Origin: Siphonodentalium dalli
Lineage: Eukaryota; Mollusca; Scaphopoda; Gadilida; Siphonodentaliidae
Length of the DNA: 64,000 nucleotides
Direction: 5' to 3'
Assembly: GCA_032622095.1 (NCBI GenBank)
Contig: CP136065.1
Location: forward strand, 63,533,094-63,597,093
This document shows, piece by piece, positions 59,945-64,000 of the stretch (positions within the stretch are counted from its first letter, which is position 1; each line of letters begins with the position of its first letter). The position numbers were made by a program, and so were the translations under genes. Under the pieces are notes generated by a model. The model did no database searches. It was not told the origin of the DNA and worked only from the letters and a program-made list of their open reading frames with translations.

Positions 59945-60162
59945 ACGCTATTAGGTAACAACAATGCAGGCTACGGATCGGCGGGCCGGTATGCGAACCC
60001 CCTTTCACAGAAACACGTACGCTCGTGACTAAAATCTCGAATACGCTGAGTATGTAATGCTACACTGAGATACATTTCCGTATTAATTTGCAAAACACTT
60101 GGTGATCATTGATTATTGGATACGAGATCTCTGATAAATAACCCAGAAGGGAAATTAATCAG

Positions 60163-60450
60163 ATGACTTCAGCGATTCGGCTATCAAAGTTAGCAAACCA
60201 TATACGACTCGCATATGATAGCTGTGAAGTTCAACTGGTATTAAAATCCAACTTATCGCAAGCGCACGATCGTTTGATGTCCTGGAAGCATAAAATGCCG
60301 ATGAAAAAATTAGTATCCCAAGAGGTACATACGAATCTCTATATTATAATTCTGTCAGCGCATGCAATAGTACGGCAACGTATTAGCTTTAACGAACATG
60401 GCTCATTCGAGCTTCCAAATCTTGTCTACGTAATGTGGGAAGAGGCATAA
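60163..60450 (+). CDS. Hypothetical ORF or exon, 95 codons, unrecognised
   Basis: Begins MTSAIRLSKLANHIRLAYDS; mixed composition. A possible acceptor (attaatcag) directly precedes the ATG, and a possible donor, caagag|gtacat, lies at 60322. I recognise no family. It lies 219 bp downstream of the 59681 frame. Confidence 0.2.
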   Translation: MTSAIRLSKLANHIRLAYDSCEVQLVLKSNLSQAHDRLMSWKHKMPMKKLVSQEVHTNLYIIILSAHAIVRQRISFNEHGSFELPNLVYVMWEEA

Positions 60451-61259
60451 GATAGGTTGACGAAAATATTGATATACCGCGGTTTCACATGCACTGAAAA
60501 ATACTTTCCATGGTCACCGGGGGGGGGGGGGGGGGGTCTGAACAAAATCTGCAAAAAAACACGAGGCCCAAAACACATTTTTATTTACCTCAAGGTACCC
60601 ACCACCCCTATACTTATTATGAAATATTAATTTCCTCTGCAAAATTTAGGATCCCCCGTTATCCTATACTTGACACTTTTTAAACCTTATTTTACTAACT
60701 TTGTTTTATCCATCCCACATATATTCCTTGTTCACTCTTGTTTCCAATCCTGTTCCACTATCTATTTTACAAGTCACTAAATGTATGTGCTACATCCTAC
60801 CATACCATTCAGTCTTCACAATTAATTATTAACTATTGAGAAAAAAAATGGCGTGAAATCATTCTATTCTAATCTGCTTCAATCGTATTAATTATCTAAT
60901 ATAGATACTTTATGCTGTAAAAATAACTATATTCATAAACCTGCCTAAACACCAAATCTAACCCCAACATAATTATGAGCGTGTTATCTGGTGTTGTTGT
61001 TGTACAATACAGTGTTAAAACCATATTATATATATATATACCTTTATTTCCTCCAATTTCGGAGAGCAGTAATAACATAATTACAGGTTAAATATATATA
61101 TACATACATTGTTTGACAAAAGAGAATTTACATGAAAAGCACATAAACTTTTTAACAAATGGATACAACACAAACAGAACACCTGTGTAGTCTCGCAGAC
61201 TAAACGTCCACATGCAGTTACAAACAACACGGGCGCACATGCAGGATGGCCCTAACTTA
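60451..61259. other. No gene recognised; poly-G tract
   Basis: Poly-G at 60519-60536 and a short (TA)n at 61025-61040. Nothing else. Confidence 0.5.
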
Positions 61260-61348
61260 CATACTTAACTACACATATGCATACATATATACGCATATAC
61301 ATACATATAAACACACACACACAATTACATACACATACATACACATAT

Positions 61349-61395
<47 letters not shown>

Positions 61396-61437
61396 CACAT
61401 ACATATATATATATACACACATATATATATACACACA
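61260..61437. repeat. Compound (ACAT)n / (AT)n microsatellite
   Basis: acatacatatac-type repeats pass into ~36 bp of (AT)n at about 61354-61390, then back to acacatatat. The 60-90-codon frames here are read-through. Confidence 0.95.
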
Positions 61438-61844
61438 TTATATCGCCAGTTACAAATACAAAAGAACAAGTTAGGAAACCAAAATATTGAACAAGTATCA
61501 CTTCGACCCCAAATATAACTTACTCAATAAAACCTTCGCTCATACTGCATGGCTCATATTTTCAATCTGCCCGACAATCTTCCCATGAATGCTGAAAATA
61601 TCGAGTTTGAATGAGGTATATTGTCCAAATTAACCATGAAACAGGTTCAACACGTTGTCATGAGCACCATACATAAGGCAGATTGCCTGTAATCTTATTA
61701 TTATACGTGGGGCATAAAATATAATTTAAAAACAAATGTAATCATTTATTGTTTCCAACGACTGATAACAATTAACATACCAAGACAAGATAGTGCGACA
61801 TAATTTTCTTTAGTCGCATATAACAATTAGCCCCGTGTTCTTAA

Positions 61845-62109
61845 CCCTTTCATGACGGGAACTTCCTGAATTTTTGCGAAAACCCTGTGCCAATGCATTC
61901 TCTTATATACGCGAGTCGACCATAGGTCGCCTATAAAAATTGATAAAGTATATGAAAGAAAAAAATTATTGAAAAATTTCTAAAAAATTGTTAGGCCAAT
62001 GCATTCTCTTATATATGCGAGGCGACCTATGGTCGACTCGCATATATACGAGAATGCATTGGCACAGGGTCTCTAATGTTGGGCCTGCACAGCTCCCGCC
62101 ATGAAAGGG
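61845..62109. mobile_element. TTAA double-hairpin MITE
   Basis: Ends CCCTTTCATGACGGGAACTT / CCCTTTCATGGCGGGAGCTG inverted; left TTAA 61841-61844, right ATAA (decayed). The second hairpin is nearly perfect (61994-62060); the first has lost its right half. Confidence 0.85.
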
Positions 62110-62354
62110 ATAACAGTTATATTACACACAGACGGAATAACGCAAACATTTAAAGTTGTTATTGTCTCGGGCTATTAGTATTCGGTTTTATAGGAAAACA
62201 ACTTTGTCAAGTGATTTAGCAAACAAAAACTTAGCAACTTCGAGTTATGCGTACCAGTATTCCAATGCCAGCATTTGAACATGTATTAGAACCTCATACC
62301 ATGTATAGACCCCCTATATACAGAGAGCTAAATGTGTTCTAAATGACATATTAA

Positions 62355-62842
62355 AGGTACTCAATCCGATCAGAGGGTCCCCATCTCAACAGATTCCAGC
62401 AACAACAATCCGATCAGAGGGTCCTATATTACTATTTCTTTGGCTTTTGGGGTAAACAATATTTGATTCGAGTCGAGGAACCCATCAAACAAAGCTCAGA
62501 GTTATTAGATATTGATTTTTGAAATTTGTTATTTTCTCGAGATGAGTACTAATAATTGCCTTCAACTTCGTAATATGCTCGAGATGTGTACAGCAAAACA
62601 CTATTCTAACAGACAAGGATGGATAACTCTAAAATCAAGTGGTAATAATAACGCAATTTTGACTGTATTCTGTGACAGAGAGTATTCCCGATAATGAAAA
62701 ATAATAGATTTCTAAAATCGATATCTAAAAATCTGAGCTTTGATGGGTGGCTTCCTCGACTCGAATCAAATATTTTTGACCCCCGAAGCCATTGAAATAG
62801 TAATTGTGAGGAGTTTTATCGGATTGAGTAATTTGAGTACCT
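62355..62842. mobile_element. TTAA-flanked element, AGGTACTC family, copy 2
   Basis: 488 bp. Both ends read AGGTACTCAA inward; TTAA at 62351-62354 and 62843-62846. An internal near-repeat of 'caatccgatcagagggtcc' at 62364 and 62407. Confidence 0.83.
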
Positions 62843-63106
62843 TTAATGTCGATAAGAGTCTATATAAGGTTGATAGAGGACAAATATGAGTAAAGTTCAG
62901 TGTCAAAAATTATGTCAAAATTTTGAACACCACGTAGACCGTATAGCCACGTCCCTGAATGTGTAGCCACAGGATTGTAAGACTGCAAGATTGTAGGCGG
63001 TAGCTAAGTATAGCTAAGTAATATGAAGACAGAAAGTGCTATTATGACAGGTATGAACTATCAGTATTGAAAATTCCTAGTGTCCATATCGTAACATGGT
63101 ATGTAA

Positions 63107-63494
63107 GAAGTACACAATCCGATTCGATGGTCCCTGTATCATCAGATTCCAACAGCAACAACAACAACAACAACAACAACAATATCTCTTCAAAAGACGC
63201 TTTAGTTATCAGAATCAATTATTTACCAACACATAATGCTAACCACAGTCAACTCTAGTATAATTTTTTCCAAACGTGTTATTTCTCAAGAGTTTGTTCA
63301 ACACAAATTGGTATCGAGAATATGTCGATCGGCTCGTCGAATATTTGCTAGGCCGCCAAATATTCCAGGTGGTGAAAAATAACAGATTTAAAAAATCGAT
63401 ATCTGATAATTCTGAGCTGTGATGGGTGGGTTCCTCGACACGAATCAAACAATTTGTTTACGCCCAAAGCCAAAGAAATATTAATTTAGGAGCG
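63107..63494. mobile_element. AGGTACTC-family element, copy 3 (decayed flanks)
   Basis: gaagtacacaatccgat ... aatttaggagcg, matching 19220 and the inverted 40957 copy. Flanks GTAA and TCAA are decayed TTAA. An expanded (CAA)n run at 63152-63182 sits inside. Confidence 0.75.
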
Positions 63495-63498
63495 TCAA

Positions 63499-64000
63499 TT
63501 CGGATTATGTATCCTCAGTTGTATGCGTGTGTAATATATTTGGATTTATGTATCCTATACATGCATATGCATCACAATTGCCGAAATAACCACTGCAATT
63601 TGGTCGGTGTCGCGGTAACGACCAACCTTCACAATAAACTGACACATTCGTTATATTTTCGCTATCTGGGGGGTCAGACTAAGGACCAAGCGGATATAGG
63701 CATGACGAATCATAGTCTACAGAGAACCGCACTGGAGGCCAATAGAAAGCATCGATATTAGACCAGTAGACAAATTGTTTTCTCCACGTTCGCTCATGTA
63801 TACAGCGGATTGTTGGAATAATCGCCAAAGCAATTCTTTACTTAGATAACAAAACATTATTTCAATTTGCGTTATCGATTTTGCCGAAACTGTTTGTCAT
63901 CGCCTTCAGGAGTACGCCAATTTCTCAAGACTGTCAGCCTAGTAACGGGACATATACGCCATTAAGCCTTGAGAACTGTAAACGAAATTAGATCTGTTAG
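63499..64000. other. No gene recognised
   Basis: Less AT-biased than the preceding repeats. The 111-codon frame 63426-63761 starts inside the repeat and has no recognised domain. Confidence 0.45.

Noticed and set aside
61246-61518. 90-codon frame with Tyr/Ile/His repeats
   Set aside because: Translation of the ACAT/AT microsatellite.

Overview
This is animal nuclear DNA. It is AT-rich and intron-bearing, with GT/AG splice sites, one multi-exon gene and a dense load of repeats. Several repeats look like those common in molluscs, probably bivalves: a tRNA-derived SINE ending in ATCA repeats, arrays around 'catggccgccagcagccat', 'gagttattgccctttttc' arrays, and many acatgtacatgta words. The phylum is an inference; nothing here proves it.

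The one protein-coding gene I can recognise is SAMD8 (SMSr, sphingomyelin synthase-related), plus strand. Its coding exons are 21447-22111, 24579-24696, 25539-25689 and 33074-33417. Joined, they keep frame at every junction and give 425 residues: a SAM domain, the membrane core, and the LPP-type catalytic triad H298/H342/D346. Glu341 beside the second histidine predicts a ceramide phosphoethanolamine synthase. A phase-compatible extra terminal exon (36312-36420) runs into a hAT-like MITE and could give a longer C-terminus.

Almost everything else is transposable elements and tandem repeats, many with recoverable target-site duplications (TSDs). 1-10 kb: two hAT-like elements and a third nested in one of them (8-bp TSDs; the first keeps a BED zinc-finger remnant), a Mutator-like element with ~105-bp inverted ends and a 9-bp TSD nested in another element, a 164-bp hairpin and a TTAA-flanked MITE. 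10-13 kb: a decayed TTCTTAAGAGAAATT tract interrupted by two TTAA elements. 13.96-17.10 kb: a striking array of three identical 450-bp MITEs with two identical 891-bp spacers, flanked as a whole by TCAA. 17-20 kb: a minisatellite and more MITEs. 20.1-21.4 kb: another hAT-like element ending 35 bp before the first SAMD8 coding exon. 21.4-33.4 kb: SAMD8, with introns full of repeats. 34-36 kb: 42-bp and 122-bp tandem arrays. 36-47 kb: hAT, pogo-like and many TTAA-flanked MITEs, several sharing one TTAA. 48-50 kb: a 164-bp array and the SINE. 51-59 kb: minisatellites, microsatellites and two GC-rich nested-palindrome elements. 59.6-60.5 kb: two unrecognised ORFs. 61-64 kb: microsatellites and more TTAA elements.

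The repeats do not form a pathway with the gene. Their links to it are positional: insertion next to a splice acceptor, inverted copies inside intron 3, and the candidate exonised terminus. No rRNA, functional tRNA, CRISPR array or recognisable promoter was found.
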